A DNA stretch of 64,000 nucleotides from Morella rubra (GCA_003952965.2 CM025854.1:15602247-15666246); one strand, 5' to 3'. Shown: positions 44,311-57,773, counted from the first letter of the stretch. Notes: generated from the letters alone by a model not told the origin. Made by a program: numbers and translations.

Positions 44311-46630
44311 TACATTTTGAGACCCTGAGGGCCTAAGGGTGTACCTTATATATATTGATTTCGTAATTTGAAAGTGACATGTATTATCACGGCTTAGGAA
44401 AAAAAAGGACGTGTTACCACGATCGAAATCTCATGTTACGGTAGATATTGGAAAAGTAACTGTAGTTTGAGAACGCAAGGTAATTTACTGTATTGTTGAG
44501 AGTGAGAGAGAGAGAGAGTGAGTGAGTGAGTGAGTGAGAGAGAGAGAGAGAACTTTTTGAGTAAAACGCAAAGCTACTCCCGTGGGTACGGAATGAATTT
44601 ATTACTTATTGGGATGTCAACCTCCACAGTGCTTGCCAGAACAACGATAATATCAAAACCAACAGGAGCGACTTAATGGGGATGCTCTGCCTCCTTGAAA
44701 CGAAAACGAAAAGACAAGGCCATTGGTGATCCTTGCACTTCTCTAAATCTTATTATAACAAATACTTTCGAGGCTACAGCGTTGTTTAACTGGCGCTCAG
44801 TGTCAATTATTCAACAAAATTATTGCCGAAAGGAACAATTGGAGCGCTGCATTAATTAATTTATACACTCCATGATGATTTGGCCGATTGGGGTTTGTAC
44901 ATAACACGTGAAGTACTGATCTTAACCCAATGGTGCATGCTGAATAACAAAGCCGGTTGAATAAAACAATTTGGCCAATTAGGTTTGGTTTATCAGCATC
45001 ACATGATGGATGTCGCTGATATAGGGTGCACCTTCATGAACTGCTAGATTTTCTTCCCAATGGAATCCTGGGAACATTTAACTTCGAAGACTGCTCTCAT
45101 TTAATTACAATAATCATTGGCACTGAAAAATAACAAAACAAAAAAAAAAACATATTGTTCTTAGTCCGATTTGAGTTAAGATGGTGGCCGGAAGTATATG
45201 ATTTTGGAGAAAAGTCAAAGTAAGTCATTCGACGTCTACGCATACTATTTGCCACATGGCCTTTTAACCGTTTTCATTAATTAATCTCTTTCGTCGAGAA
45301 GTTGTCATTTATAAATCGGGTGTGCCTCCTAGCTATATATTTGAAGAGCCTATATATAATATTTAGAGCAAAGTCATGTCTGTTTTGGTACTAATTAGCT
45401 CGATTTATCAGAGGGTTTCATTTATGCGTTCATTAATATTGCAAGTGAATTAGATTGTATGTCGATTAGGACGTAGCTCAATAGCAATAAATGGCATTTG
45501 CTGCATAGTCTCGATCAAGAGTCATGTTTAGGCATGTGTACCGTACTGGAAACTACTCCATTCTACTGACCAAATCACAATATATATACTACCTCCCAAG
45601 CTGGTTATTCTTGTTTGGCTCTCAACATTAATTCACCTTACCCAAACATCACCTTATTTGATTGTAAAAATGTTCACGTACACTTTCGAAATATTTCTTA
45701 AAAAGGGTGAAAATTTCTTATCACCAAACATCAGGTTATAGTCATTCGTAATTTTTACTACCTAAATGAGATTATACATAATTTGCTCGTGATATACGAT
45801 CAAGAAAAAACAGCGACAATGTCCTGCACATTTTCACCTATCTATAGTAATATTTCACATGAATATTACATGTTTAATATATTATAGGTTCATCTTATTG
45901 ATCCTCTACAAATTTGTGTAACTATTGGTATATATATATCTGATGAGTACAAATAAAAATATACATAAATACTACAACGTTTCATATACATACACTAAAA
46001 TAGATGAACAAGAATGAAAAGAAAAGTACGAGGTGGTATGAGATCGGCATTACATATATATATATATAACGGAAAATGAAGAAGAACAAACGAGGAATTA
46101 GAAAAATAGGCTTGACGAGTAATGTACGTACGTAGCATTTCAGTACCCGGCCGTCGGGGTTCAAATTAAAGCATCAACAATGGCTGCCACAGTACGTAGT
46201 ACTACTCGAGTAATAGTGAAATTTACCTATCCTCCCTGTATGGATTGATTACTATGGATGTATTTGGCCTCTATATTTTTGTCTCCTTCGTAGCTATAAC
46301 TGCACGACAGTACTATCACCCGTTTGCCGACATACGCATTGATAGGTGCCAACTAGTGTAGTCTGAACCGAGCGGCGTTCCCAAGTCCTGGCCTAAACCC
46401 TAGTCTACGATCCATATATATCCATCGACATGGAAAATTCAAAGACATTGCTAAGCACGACTAAGGTCCTGGTAGATTACTATAGTTTAAACAATGGTAG
46501 GAAAATTTCCCATCCAGACCATTGGACCTACTCTTACTTGCCTTGTGGTGGTCCTCCTAGCTCTATCTATCCAGTGGTGGTAGAGCAAGCAATTTAATGT
46601 GCTATGAATAGCTAAAGAGATCAGGGCCCT
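44311..46630. other. Spacer and upstream region of the GDSL gene
   Basis: No gene is recognisable. It has a (GA)n/(GAGT)n microsatellite at 44499-44552 and several short (AT)n runs (for example 46046-46067). The last 500 bp before the GDSL gene may contain its upstream regulatory DNA, but no specific site can be named. Confidence 0.4.
44499..44552. repeat. (GA)n/(GAGT)n compound microsatellite
   Basis: GAGAGTGAGAGAGAGAGAG followed by five GAGT units and another (GA) run. A simple, polymorphism-prone repeat 2.2 kb upstream of the GDSL gene. Confidence 0.95.
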
Positions 46631-46639
46631 TATATAAAG
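46631..46639 (+). promoter_or_regulatory. TATA box of the GDSL gene
   Basis: TATATAAAG lies 95 bp before the start codon, in the context CCCTTATATAAAGCCC. With a start site about 30 bp downstream, the 5' leader would be roughly 60-65 nt. No better TATA element is nearby. Confidence 0.6.
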
Positions 46640-46725
46640 CCCTGCAGTGTTGATTCAATATTCACATAAGTGAGTGTACAAATTTCAGCTAGCTGTCTTG
46701 GAGTTGTCTAACGTCGAACATCTCT

Positions 46726-49700
46726 ATGGACAACTCCTTGGTTTTTCTTTCTTGGCTATTTGTCGGCCTGGTCACAACATGGAGTAGTATGTCTTCTCAA
46801 GCTGAGGCTCGAGCTTTCTTTGTTTTCGGAGACTCACTTGTCGACAATGGCAACAATGACTACCTAGTCACCACTGCCCGTGCTGACAACTACCCTTATG
46901 GCATCGACTATCCTACTCACAGAGCCACCGGCCGCTTCTCTAATGGCCTTAACATCCCTGACCTTATCAGTACGCAGGGCTTTACTTTCTTCATTGTCGT
47001 TTATGAATCCTCACAATTAATTATCAGTAACTCAAAGCTGTTATCCGATATGTCTTTCCAGGTGAACAAATCGGCTCCGAGCCCACGCTGCCATACTTGA
47101 GCCCGGAGCTCAATGGACAAAGACTACTTGTCGGTGCCAACTTTGCTTCTGCTGGAATCGGAATACTCAATGACACAGGAGTTCAATTTGTGAGTTCCAA
47201 AACAGAATTTCTTCTTCAAGGCAGACTGCTACATGATGAACTATATATGTGAAGATTAATGCTATCGCTATTTATAAATATCTTCATGTGATTTGCAGCT
47301 GAACATTATCCGAATTGCCCAACAATTAGCGTACTTTGGACAGTACCAACAACGTGTGAGCGCACTTATCGGCCCCGACCAGACTGAGCGGCTTGTAAAT
47401 GAGGCGCTCGTCCTCATTACCCTCGGAGGCAACGATTTCGTGAACAACTACTACTTAGTGCCCTTCTCTGCAAGATCTCGCCAATTTTCTCTCCCGAACT
47501 ACGTTGTCTATCTGATTTCGGAGTATCGGAAGATTCTAGTCGTGAGTAATTCGTACCATCCTTGCTGCATCTATAAATAACTAATTCAATCAATATTTTG
47601 AAGAATAATTATAGAGTTTTTTTTTTTTTTTTGGTAAGTAATTATCCAGTATTTTTAGTTAGGCATGATTCGTTTGCTATATAAATTGAAAAAAAAAACT
47701 CTAAACTTATCAAACGTACGTCTTAGATTCCGCTTTTCTATTATATATATATATATATAGACTTCAAAAATGGAAAACAAATTTGACTGATTAATCTACA
47801 TAAAAAATTAAAATAGCCACATTTAAGATTATAGTACTATATATATTCACTTGGTAAATATTATAGTTATTTTCATGCTATACTAGCAACGTCCATTTAA
47901 TTCTGTGGTCGCTATCTTTAATGATTATTTTCGGTGGTTATAATAATTAACTAACCCTTGTCACATACAAGTTATATATACTTTTAAGTGGCCACTAATT
48001 AATAATGCCCTTGTCACACACCCCTCCTCTTGTAGTACTAGAAACCAAAACGTGGGGTTTTCTAGCAACCAAATTGTACCCATTATAAATCAATCCTAGG
48101 AATTTTGTCTTTTGTTGCGGCTAAAGACTTTTCTCCACGTCTTATTAGAGACAAAACCCGGAACAATTTTTCTTATCCCAGATTGTGGTAAAAGGCATTA
48201 ATAATCAAATTTAAGGTTTTTTTACTAGAATTTGTTCCCTTGTTAAAAGTGATCTATATCTGTTAAGTAGTGAAACCATAAGTAATATTCCAACACCAAT
48301 ATTTTTTTGGGTAACTAATATTCCAACACCAATATAGATTTATCTAAACAGTCGCTTTGAAAGCTTTCAGGGACGGCCTTATCATGACAAAAGATCAGTT
48401 TCATTAATATATGAAAGTTGAACTTAACCCATCACTTTTATATGTTTATTTAATACCACAAGCAGAGTATGATACAATTATATTGGTCACAAGAAAGTAG
48501 GAAGAAAATAATGGTGAAGTGGGGACATATTTATGCATCGAATTTATGATATCGACATTAATTTGGTTGGTAAAGCCAACAAGAACTGTGCTGGTTTTTT
48601 TTCATTCTCATTAATGCTTTTAGGGCACTGCGTTTGTGACTCTTGAGGTAATATTTGGGTGTCAAAATTTTAGGGTTTTGGTCATAAATAGGCTTATTAT
48701 TAAAGTCTTTAAGGATCCAAAAGGTTTAGCCTTTCGAAAGGACTTCTTTACCCCCTGCTTATATCAAGATTTACATTAATTTGTTTTTTACCGTTCTTCC
48801 AAAATATAAAACTTTTTTGGATTATAAGTACATCTTGTTAAATGACTAATATTGGATCTAATTAAGTATGAGAATATTAATGCAGAGGCTATATGAGTTG
48901 GGAGCGCGGAGGGTTTTGGTGACGGGTACTGGACCACTGGGTTGTGTTCCGGCAGAGTTGGCTATGCATGGCAGAAATGGTGAGTGCGCGGCTGAGCTGC
49001 AACAAGCTGCAGGCTTGTTCAACCCACAGCTCGATCAACTGCTCAATGAACTTAATAGTGAGATTGGTTCAGACGTTTTCGTTACAGCAAATGCCTTCGA
49101 AATGCACATGGATTTTGTTAGCGATCCTCAAGCGTACGGTATGTCAGCCTCCATTAGCTATTCTTTTGCAGTACTTCTCAGCAATGTTAATAATTATATG
49201 GTGAAGCTAGCTAGCTATTACAAGATGATCGATCCAAAAAATCAAATCTAAACACTAGATGATATATAAGACGCTTCACCTAAATTAGGAAGATTTTCTT
49301 CCCTAGAAAGTTTGGATCACATGGTATTTTTCTGAAGTCAATTTAGTTTTACTGAAAGCCAATTGAAGAAAGAATGGTAGATGCAACGAACTGTACTGTT
49401 TGGTCAGGAGATAGAACAGCAAAGATATTGAAGACAGGCTCTCTTGGGACCGGTGGAAATAAATGTCAAGTTAAAAAGGTTGTTCGAAGATCAAGGCTGG
49501 TCCTTTCCATCACCAGAGAATTCAGTCATTGAAAAAGACATCTCCTACATGGAACTCGAGCAAAAGCTAAAAGAAATGATGTAAACCCAGTATTCTTTTG
49601 GCTTCTCTTCTATATATATATATACCTAAACCCACTTAAGGAACTTCGTGGAAATATAATCTCAATCCAGTGAACCCTGAAGTAGTAGAGTTTTCAGATG

Positions 49701-50001
49701 TCGAAAGCTGATCTAAAGCTAAAGAGAGAAATTACATGCAGCTTTTAATGATTTTGCAGGATTTGTCACATCGAAGGTAGCATGCTGCGGACAAGGACCA
49801 TACAACGGGATTGGACTATGCACTCCAGCGTCCAACCTCTGCCCAAACAGAGATTTGTACGCGTTTTGGGATCCATTCCATCCATCTGAAAAGGCGAACA
49901 GACTGATCGTACAAACATTCATGACTGGATCTACCAAGTACATGAACCCAATGAATCTCAGTACCATTTTGGCCTTGAACTTGAACTCTAGGAGTACCTG
50001 A
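46726..50001 (+). CDS. GDSL esterase/lipase (LTL1-like), five exons
   Basis: Exons 46726-46969, 47062-47189, 47299-47541, 48886-49138 and 49760-50001 join to 1110 nt (369 aa) with GT-AG introns. The N-terminus ([16 protein letters not shown], cut near Ala28) is a secretion signal, so the enzyme should act outside the cell or in the cell wall. Catalytic blocks are complete: [14 protein letters not shown] (Ser37), [11 protein letters not shown] (Gly113), [11 protein letters not shown] (Asn169) and [11 protein letters not shown] (Asp327, His330). The overall text ([54 protein letters not shown]) is that of the LTL1-type plant GDSL group, carboxyl-ester hydrolases with lipid or cutin-related substrates; the actual substrate is unknown. 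Length is normal. Introns 3 and 4 are long (1344 and 621 bp) and hold no recognisable insertion. No defect seen. Confidence 0.93.
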
Positions 50002-50140
50002 TAATCTTTTGCTCTTTACAAGAAGTGATCTATTGTTCTTATATAAAAGTTTCAAGTGGTTATTGTTTTGCTTCTAGCCATGGAAGTTTTAGAGTAGTCC
50101 AATGTTTCAGATTTATAGCATTGGCTAATAAATAAATGTC
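50002..50140 (+). other. Likely 3' UTR of the GDSL gene
   Basis: The stretch after the stop has AATAAATAAA at about 50127-50136, a plausible polyadenylation signal 130 bp downstream. The transcript end itself cannot be seen. Confidence 0.45.
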
Positions 50141-52569
50141 AGTGCCGTTTTGCCCTATATTTGCTTATTGCTTCGAAAATTAAACATTTATAAATTAATA
50201 AACTCCGTTGCATTTAGAAAAAAATAATAATAAACTCTGTTGCATTTGATTTTAATTTTGTAACAATTGGTCATGGAATGATCACAAGGAGTGTCCTTTT
50301 AGGCCTATCTTTGTATATATATAGTATTTCATATATTACGTTGACAAAAAAAAGAAAAGAGAAATATTAGTGAAATCACCTTCGACACCTCCTAATTACC
50401 ATCTTTTGTATGGTGCAACATGGCCTATTTTTTTGTTTATCTTGCCAACCAGATTATAGTAAATAATGGACAATGTGATATTTTGACCATTTGAGAGTAC
50501 AATTTGTCAAAGTTAGCAGTTTAAATACTACTTTAATAAAGATAATAGAGTTCAAAGATGCATAGAGTAATTTTGTTTATGTTAGGTCTATATATAATGA
50601 TTTGTGGCATTTTTCTTTCTAGACATAATATTTTGTGACTTGCAAATGCAGACATAGGGCAATACTCAAAAGCTCTATGGTCACAAGCTCAAATATCTCA
50701 AAGTTATAGTAACATAGTTAGTGATGGAGAACCAAAAGTAAATTGACTTTTTGTTTTGTTTTTTCTTTAACATAACAGCTGATCATTCAATAATGTTCAA
50801 AGACTTCACTTGCATGCTTTAAAAGGTTAATGAGACCCTCCGTAAATTAGGTGACCGGCCAATGAATGGGGAGCCAAAAAGCCATATAGATAACCGACAA
50901 ATAAGGGTAGCAAGTTTATACAACCAACATACGATAGACTATATATAAGTTAGGCTAGTCAAGTGACGTCTAAAGATGCTATAACCGTTAATCTTTTAGT
51001 TTGAGATGGTTGAATATTTGAAAACTCTTAGACAATCTAAATCCTAATTATTTTTTTTATGAAATTTCTCCCTCCCTTTTTTTCTAAAATTTCTCTCTCT
51101 ACTGCTTTTCTTGAGTGTCTTTTTACTTTTCGTTCTCTCTCCTTTTTTTCTAAAATTTATTTTTTCTTTTCTCTATCACTTCTTGCTTCTCAATGGCCTC
51201 TCAAGATTTTTCAGATTTTATCTCAGTAGCCTCTTTTTTTCTCTCTTCCACTATTTTATCTCATATACAGAAATAACAAAATCCATACCCAACTCTTGGA
51301 ATACAACAAAATTTTTGCTTTGCACTCAAAAGAAGTCCTTTTCAAAGTTAGAATTATAAATGTTATTACATTTAATTATTATTGTCATTATTATTGTTTA
51401 ATTAAAATATTATTACTCTATTTGTATGTGCCTATGTTATTTTGACTAGATAATTTTAATATTGCTTTGTACCTTTGTCAATAATTTATGAGTCATTTAT
51501 TTTGAAAATTTTAAACTTTTGATTGCATTGGCTGCACAAGGTTTTAGTACTAATATAATAATTGATGACTTTTACTCGAACGTCCACTTCAATTAGCATA
51601 TTTGATGAAAATTTGGCTTTAACAATTAAGTTAGAGTTTATAATTTTTTTTCTTTTTTAAGTTTTAGAATATGTTATTACATTTTGACTATCCTTATTTT
51701 GATTATAATGATAATTTGAAAACCCTGAGATTATTCAAGATACACGTAAGATGGCCTCAACACCCAATTAGAAAAAAAATTTCAAGCAAAAATTATATTT
51801 GGCCCCCCTAAAGACAAATTCTGACTTTGTCCCTGACCATAGTTGGATTTATTTTATTAAATCTTGACCAATACTTATAGGAACTTAGAATAACCAGCTT
51901 AGAACTGAATCCTTTTTTTTTATCAAAATTACATTTTTGCTCCTCGTAAACTTCAAAAAAAATCCCAACAAATCTTATGTTTGCAATCTTTAAGAACTAG
52001 CTTAAATTATAACAAATATTGTACGCCTAAATAAGATAATAAACAAGATTTTTATCTTTCTCTTAAATTTAAAATTAAAAGATTGTGTCTTGGAGATCTC
52101 TAGCCATTATAAATACAAACAAATTACAATATAAATCATGTCATATTTTTTTTCAAGTTTTTGAAAGGTAAAAATTATATAATTAGACACAAAATTCTCA
52201 CAAATAAATCATAAAATGAGACACTACTAAATGACTTTATCTTATCTTTATCTCTCCAACCTCTCTTTATTTATTACACTTTCTTTTATACTTAAAATCA
52301 CCATTAAACCATTTGGACCAAGAGTATGTATGGCAGGCTAGTCCAAGAGAGCATGTGCTCTTTGCCGTGGTGGACAAAGATCTGGTGGATAGTTTGGCTC
52401 TCAAAATAGAAGTTGCAGAAGTATGTAGTGCAAATGGATCTCTCAACCACAACTTGGCGCTTAAACATACGTGCCCTTCTCTCCTCTATACTCATAGCTT
52501 CATTTGAAGGAGCTTGCAAAGAAGCAGAAGTAGCTAATTTGGAATGCCTCAGCATATTCACCTAGTTTG
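50141..52569. other. AT-rich intergenic region
   Basis: No supported gene. A pyrimidine-rich stretch lies at 51060-51260. A minus-strand open frame at 52304-52561 (85 codons, with SIEERRARMFKRQ) is uninterrupted, but I do not recognise it and see no splice context. Confidence 0.35.
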
Positions 52570-53846
52570 TAAAACAACAAGAAAAAAAAAAACAAGCGTT
52601 AGAATGTACAATAAAATGTTCGAATAGGTATATCATTCGAACATAAGGTACAATGTTCCAACATTTAACATAAAACATCGAACGGATATAAAAAAAAAAA
52701 AAAAAGTTCGAACAGAATGTCATAAAACATAGAACGCAATGATTGAAATCATCGAATAGAAAGTATTAAAACATCGAACGGAGAGCATACACATCTAATG
52801 CAATACTATTCGAACGATAATACTTAAACGCACCATTTTAACCAACATTTCGATGCATGGTCAAAATGTTGTGTTTCATTTCCAACGTTAGAAACATTGT
52901 AACACGAAACCAAAACCGCCGAGTTGACGCAACCATTTCCAAAATCCCTAAGAAATGACATTTTTACATACTAAATAATTCTCAAACAATCCTAAACTAA
53001 ATAGAAATGTTCACATTCAATAACATGCACTCATTTTTAAAGATTCATAGCATTTTCAAATCAAAATGCACCAAAACAAAATCTATATATAAAAAAAAAG
53101 GATTGAAATGCTTTAAAATAGATTATGATGGATTAAAATGCGTTAAAAAACTTACTTATAATGTGTAGAGGCTAAGAAATACGAGTTGCACGGAGAAAAC
53201 ATAACAATGTGAGATTGAGAGAGTTTTGGTGGTGAGTATGCAAAAATGTGAGAAAATGAGAGGGTCGGGAGTGTGTTATAATCGGATGAACGTTCGAACA
53301 CATTCGAACAATTGTTTCAACAAATTTAGAATGGGTATGATATCGAACGATTCATATTCCCAAGGTACAATATTCGTTAGAACAGTTTTGCGGCTACATT
53401 CGAACAGACTTAAAAAATAATAACATTTATAATGACAGGACATGCATTTATTATGTTAGGTGAAAACCCCATGTTCAAATGCATTCAAACGGACACAATT
53501 TTTTTGGAGGTAAACTGTTGTCCCAAAAGGTGTATTCTCATTCGAACTTATATTTTTTAAGAACATACACTACGGATTTGGGTACCGAGATTTCTACATT
53601 TGTTTAAAACTGTTTATTGTCGTTCGAACGTTTAGGAGATAGGCGTTAGAACGTAATTCTTCGTTCAAGCGCTTGCAAAAGCATGTTTTTTGCGATGCTG
53701 CATTTCCATCCCCACCTCCCCCTAAAAAAAATCATTGCAAAAAAAAGCTTTTGGGTCGGTTTGAATTTCTATCCCAAAAACAACATCTTCACTTTTTTTT
53801 TGGGATGGATTTTTTGAAGTCCCAAAAAGTCAAATTTGTTGTATTG
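52570..53846 (+). mobile_element. Probable non-autonomous CACTA-like element with TTCGAAC motif cluster
   Basis: The right end reads GATGGATTTTTTGAAGTCCC, then AAAAAGTCAAATTTGTTGTATTG, a worn copy of the terminus at 60329. The interior carries about a dozen (G/A)TTCGAAC or ATCGAACG motifs between 52618 and 53660, in both orientations. GTCCCAAAA phrases cluster near the right end. No transposase is present. The left terminus was not found, so 52570 only marks where the motif cluster begins. Confidence 0.5.
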
Positions 53847-54854
53847 CATGATTGAGTGAAAACAATTTATGTTTAATCAGTTTAACAAAGTTGGGCTGAG
53901 TGATCTATTATCGTAACTCCCAAACTTATGAGTTTTATGTTTTTTTTTTTAAGTTTAATAAATTTATAAAAATCGCTTCAAATCTTTCCTGGAATGAAAA
54001 AAAAATATTTTCGTTTCTTTAATTTTGTCTTTATGATGATTTTTGTGAACACGATATCCACGCTAGCTACAGTTACTGCTTTTGAATTGTTTAATGTACG
54101 GCATGCAACGAGTATTAAGGGATTTCTTGCATGAAAAGGATTTCGAAGATTGGAAAGTTTTTTTTTTTTTTTTTCTCAATGAGATTGGAAAGTTTCGACC
54201 ATACGATTTTCAAGATCGATGATTTTTGTAGAAGTTCTCAGGAAAAAGTAATCCTCAAAGCATCGACCTCGATACATTACAACCACAGCCAAGATTTGAT
54301 GTGAGAAGTGGGGCATGTTTGTTTTCTAAATTATTTTAAAATATAAATATATTCATAAATCTAATATTTAAAATTTTAAAAATTTATATATAAATACAAT
54401 ATATTTTATATAATTTTTAACAATTTTTCACATAAACTCTAATGTATTTTTTTTAAAAAGATATAACAAATCTTTTATCTTTATAATTTTTCATCTAGTT
54501 CTAATACTTTTTTATTAAACAATTACATCAAATCATCTCTCTCACTATTTTCTAAACTCCAAAAAAATTAAATATCTTTAAAATTTTTTATTAATATTTA
54601 TAAAAATCTATAAAACTCTAATATATATATATTTACCGTTCTATCCAAATTCTACAATTTTTTACAAAATCAATACCCCTTGATTGGTCCACAAGTAAGA
54701 CACTGGGAATCACTGGGGTCGGCCACGTTGAGCAATCAGTTTCAAAATCGGGGACCAGAGCACGCGCTTCTCCACGTGAAGCGAGAGAGAGCGAGGGAGG
54801 GTTATTCAATAAATTGGGCAGCTCCCTGCCAGAAAGAGAGAAAGAGAGAGAATT
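53847..54854. other. Intergenic spacer and reductase 5' region
   Basis: AT-rich sequence with no gene. The last 70 bp before the reductase start are purine-rich (GCGAGAGAGAGCGAGGGAGG, then GAAAGAGAGAAAGAGAGAG), typical of a plant 5' leader. No clear TATA box was identified. Confidence 0.4.
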
Positions 54855-57043
54855 ATGGGTAGCAAAGCAGAGAGGGTAGTTTGTGTTACTGGAGCATCCG
54901 GATACATAGCGTCATGGCTGGTGAAGCTCTTGTTGCAACGCGCTACACTATCAAAGCCTCAGTTCGAGACCTAAGTGAGTCCTCTAGCTTTCTCGTTTTT
55001 TTTTCTGGGTTACCAAACTCAGAACTACTCAAAAGTAGCATAATTCCACAACTTCTGATTTTCTTCATTCGTTCCTAACTCATGTTTTCCTTTAGTAGGG
55101 TGGACGAAAGAAAAATCTTGTGATTTTCTTTCTATTTTAACTTTTATTGATCAGGCTGATTGATGTTTGCGCTTATGATGATGCCAATTATAGTCAACCT
55201 GCAGCTTCGATCAACTCCGATTCATTTTACAGTGCTTACTGATAACCCTCAAAAGGAGACAGCTTATATTTTTCATTTTCAAGAGTACTAGATACTCCAA
55301 TGCTTTTCTAGCATCTCATTACTTTGATACTGAAGAAGGAAAGATAGGGCCAGTATGTTGGTGATTGTCAGTGCTTGATGAAAGTTTTTTGTTTTTTATT
55401 GTTTCATTTCCCCATTCTATTATATATTGAAGCGATGAACAGATGAAGTGTTAACAGTTTACGTACTGCTTCTGCTTTAAATGTGTGCCACAGATGACCC
55501 AAAGAAGACGGAACACTTACTTGCGCTGGATGGAGCTAAGGAAAGACTTCATTTGTTCAAAGCAGACTTACTGGAAGAAGGATCTTTTGATTCTGGGGTT
55601 AATGGCTGTGAGGGCGTTTTTCATACAGCAAGTCCTGTTAATTTCAATGTCACGGATCCACAGGTACATATATTCCATTTTCTCTTTCGTAGTTGTATTC
55701 AGGCTAGATAGATCACTCTCTTTCCATTCTTAGAACATTTATCTGTGCACATAATCTTTTCTCTTTTATATCCATCAATTAACTTGAACTGTATATATAT
55801 TTTCTCTAATATTTACATTCAAGTCTTAGGTAACATTTCTTTGAGCATACTCAACATTAAAAGGGAACAAAATCCATTGTTGACATCTCAATGCACTTGA
55901 TAATTTATATGAATTTGTTTATAATTCTTTCCAGGCAGAAGTACTTGATCCAGCTGTGAAGGGAACACTCAACATTCTGAGATCGTGCTGTAAAGCTTCA
56001 TCTGTTAAAAGAGTGGTTATAACGTCCTCAGTGGCAGCTGTTTTATTCAGTGGAAAACCTCTTACTCCTGATGTAGAACTTGATGAGACTTCGTTTTCCG
56101 ATCCTGCTTTTTGTGAGAAATCAGAGGTGCTCATTCTCTATTAACAGCACACTAATTAATTAGACTGATTAAATTATTAATATTATCTTCTTCTTTTTCC
56201 ATCAAATTAAGCAGCTTTGGTATATGCTTTCAAAGACCTTTAGCAGAGGCAGCTGCTTGGAAATTCGCCAAGGAAAATGGAATTGACATGGTAACAATAA
56301 ACCCGGGTTGGGTGATTGGTCCTCTCTTACGGCCAACAGTAAATGTAACTGTGGAGCCAATTCTCAAGCTCATAAACGGTACTCGTCGTTAGCTAGTGAA
56401 AATGTTTGTTTCCCTTTGAAACTCAATATTGATGTACATATACTCTTCTAAAAGTCGCATCCTTTCTGTGTTGCAAGCGGTTGACACAGTTCGTCTGCAT
56501 GCAGGGGTTCAAAAAACGCTGGATCCAGCAGTGCCCGTCTGGGTTGATGTTAGAGATACTGCGACTGCACATATACTTGCATATGAGAATCCATCAGCTA
56601 ACGGAAGATATTGTGTAGTTGCATCAAATATCTCCTATTCTGAGGTTCTCAAGATTTTGCGGGAACTCTTCCCTACTTTTAACCTTCCTGAAACGTAAGC
56701 TATATATATTCGTGTAAACATCACTAGCATGCATCAACTTTTTCAATTTCCATCTTCATCTGTTTCTCGCGCCCTTGAAGATATGATCTGTTCTGTTGCC
56801 TTATAATGATTGGATTGGACTTTGCTTAATTATTTCCAATCTTTGAAGCAGAAACCATTAATCTTAAGTTTCAATCTGCAACAAATGACTTACACTTTAA
56901 CCCATTGCAGCTGTGAAGGTGTGTCAATCTGCAAGATGTCCAAGAAGAAGGTAGAAAGTTTGGGCCTTAAGTTTATCCCTGTGGAAGTGAGTCTAAAGGA
57001 CACTGTTGAATGCTTGAGGGAGAAGAACTTCTTAAGTGTCTGA
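54855..57043 (+). pseudogene. Cinnamoyl-CoA-reductase-like / phenylacetaldehyde-reductase-like gene with two frameshifts
   Basis: Six exons (54855-54974, 55494-55663, 55935-56126, 56215-56378, 56505-56694, 56911-57043) with GT-AG borders total 969 nt, equal to 322 codons plus stop, the normal size for this extended short-chain dehydrogenase family. Seen: NADP-binding [27 protein letters not shown], and the YxxxK pair in LWYMLSKT (Tyr164, Lys168). The CCR signature KNWYCYGK is absent, so it is a CCR-like or phenylacetaldehyde-reductase-like enzyme; the substrate is not predictable. Exon 1 lacks one G near 54942 (CGCGCTAC where CGCGGCTAC is expected), and exon 4 gains one T near 56240 (ACCTTTAGC for ACCTTAGC). 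Both are in short same-base runs, so assembly error is as likely as true decay. As written it cannot make the full protein. Confidence 0.85.
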
Positions 57044-57344
57044 TTCTGTCTGATTCATGGGATCCCGGCAGCTCAAGTCTTAAACAAATAGTTACATATC
57101 AGCTTTGTGTACCTTCAACTTTATTATTGTTTCCGACATCTTCCCTTTAAGTTTCCATGTACTCTTTGTAAGTGTCTTTTTGTTATTGAAAAAATTCTGT
57201 GTCAAAATGTCTCTTTTGAGTTGTAATTATTATATTTTTAATTAGCAAAAAAAAAAAAAAGAGTTGTAATTGTTTTTATCTTAAGTTTGTCATGTCCGTT
57301 CAAGAGTTTTCTAAGCTTCTCATGTCGTTATGAAGGCAAGTTGA
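57044..57344 (+). other. Likely 3' UTR and downstream region of the reductase
   Basis: AT-rich, with a 14-A run at 57247-57260. TTGTTATTGAAAAAA near 57180 could be a weak end signal. No other feature. Confidence 0.35.
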
Positions 57345-57773
57345 GTTCATGCCCTCCTGAGGTTTGACTGATACTCTCCTAAGGTTTGACTGATGCTCTC
57401 TAGAGGTTTGATCCATGCTCGACCCACACCTTCCTGACTCTCAACCCACGCTCGAGCGAGACATGCAGTATTATCAAGTTGGTTCCACGCTTGCTTGATG
57501 CTCGACCTACACCCTCCTGGCGCTTGAGCCAAGCTCAAGCGACACATGTAGTATTATCAAGTTAGTTCCATGCTCGCTTGACGGTCGATCCATGCTCGAG
57601 TGTGAATCGACAAATTTAAAAAAAAAAACCCTACCTTTAGTATCATATTTAAAGAAAAACTTAAGGAATCTCACATTAGTTGTTGGAGGATGTCCTATAA
57701 CCTGGAGAGGTTGTTGTTGAGTTGCTAGAGCCTCCATTTGAGATGAAAAACTACCAAAGATTTATGACCTCAA
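57345..57773 (+). mobile_element. Copia LTR/leader with internal repeats
   Basis: Three 22-bp GGTTTGA(C/T)(T/C)... units at about 57361-57426 are followed by two ~85-bp units containing CTCGAGCGAGACATGCAG and TATTATCAAGTT (57419-57500 and 57505-57585). A third CTCGAGTG copy follows near 57595, then a leader into gag. A further copy of the unit lies after the gag at 59076-59128 in the same orientation, so this may be an LTR or a mobile repeat. It matches 4500-4800 in inverted orientation. Confidence 0.6.

Noticed and set aside
51111..51359. 82-codon Phe/Leu-rich frame
   Set aside because: It comes from a pyrimidine-rich tract, so Phe/Leu/Ser codons are expected by composition.
54855..57043. 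True cinnamoyl-CoA reductase of lignin synthesis
   Set aside because: The CCR signature KNWYCYGK is absent (the site reads LWYMLSKT), so only a CCR-like family label is supported.
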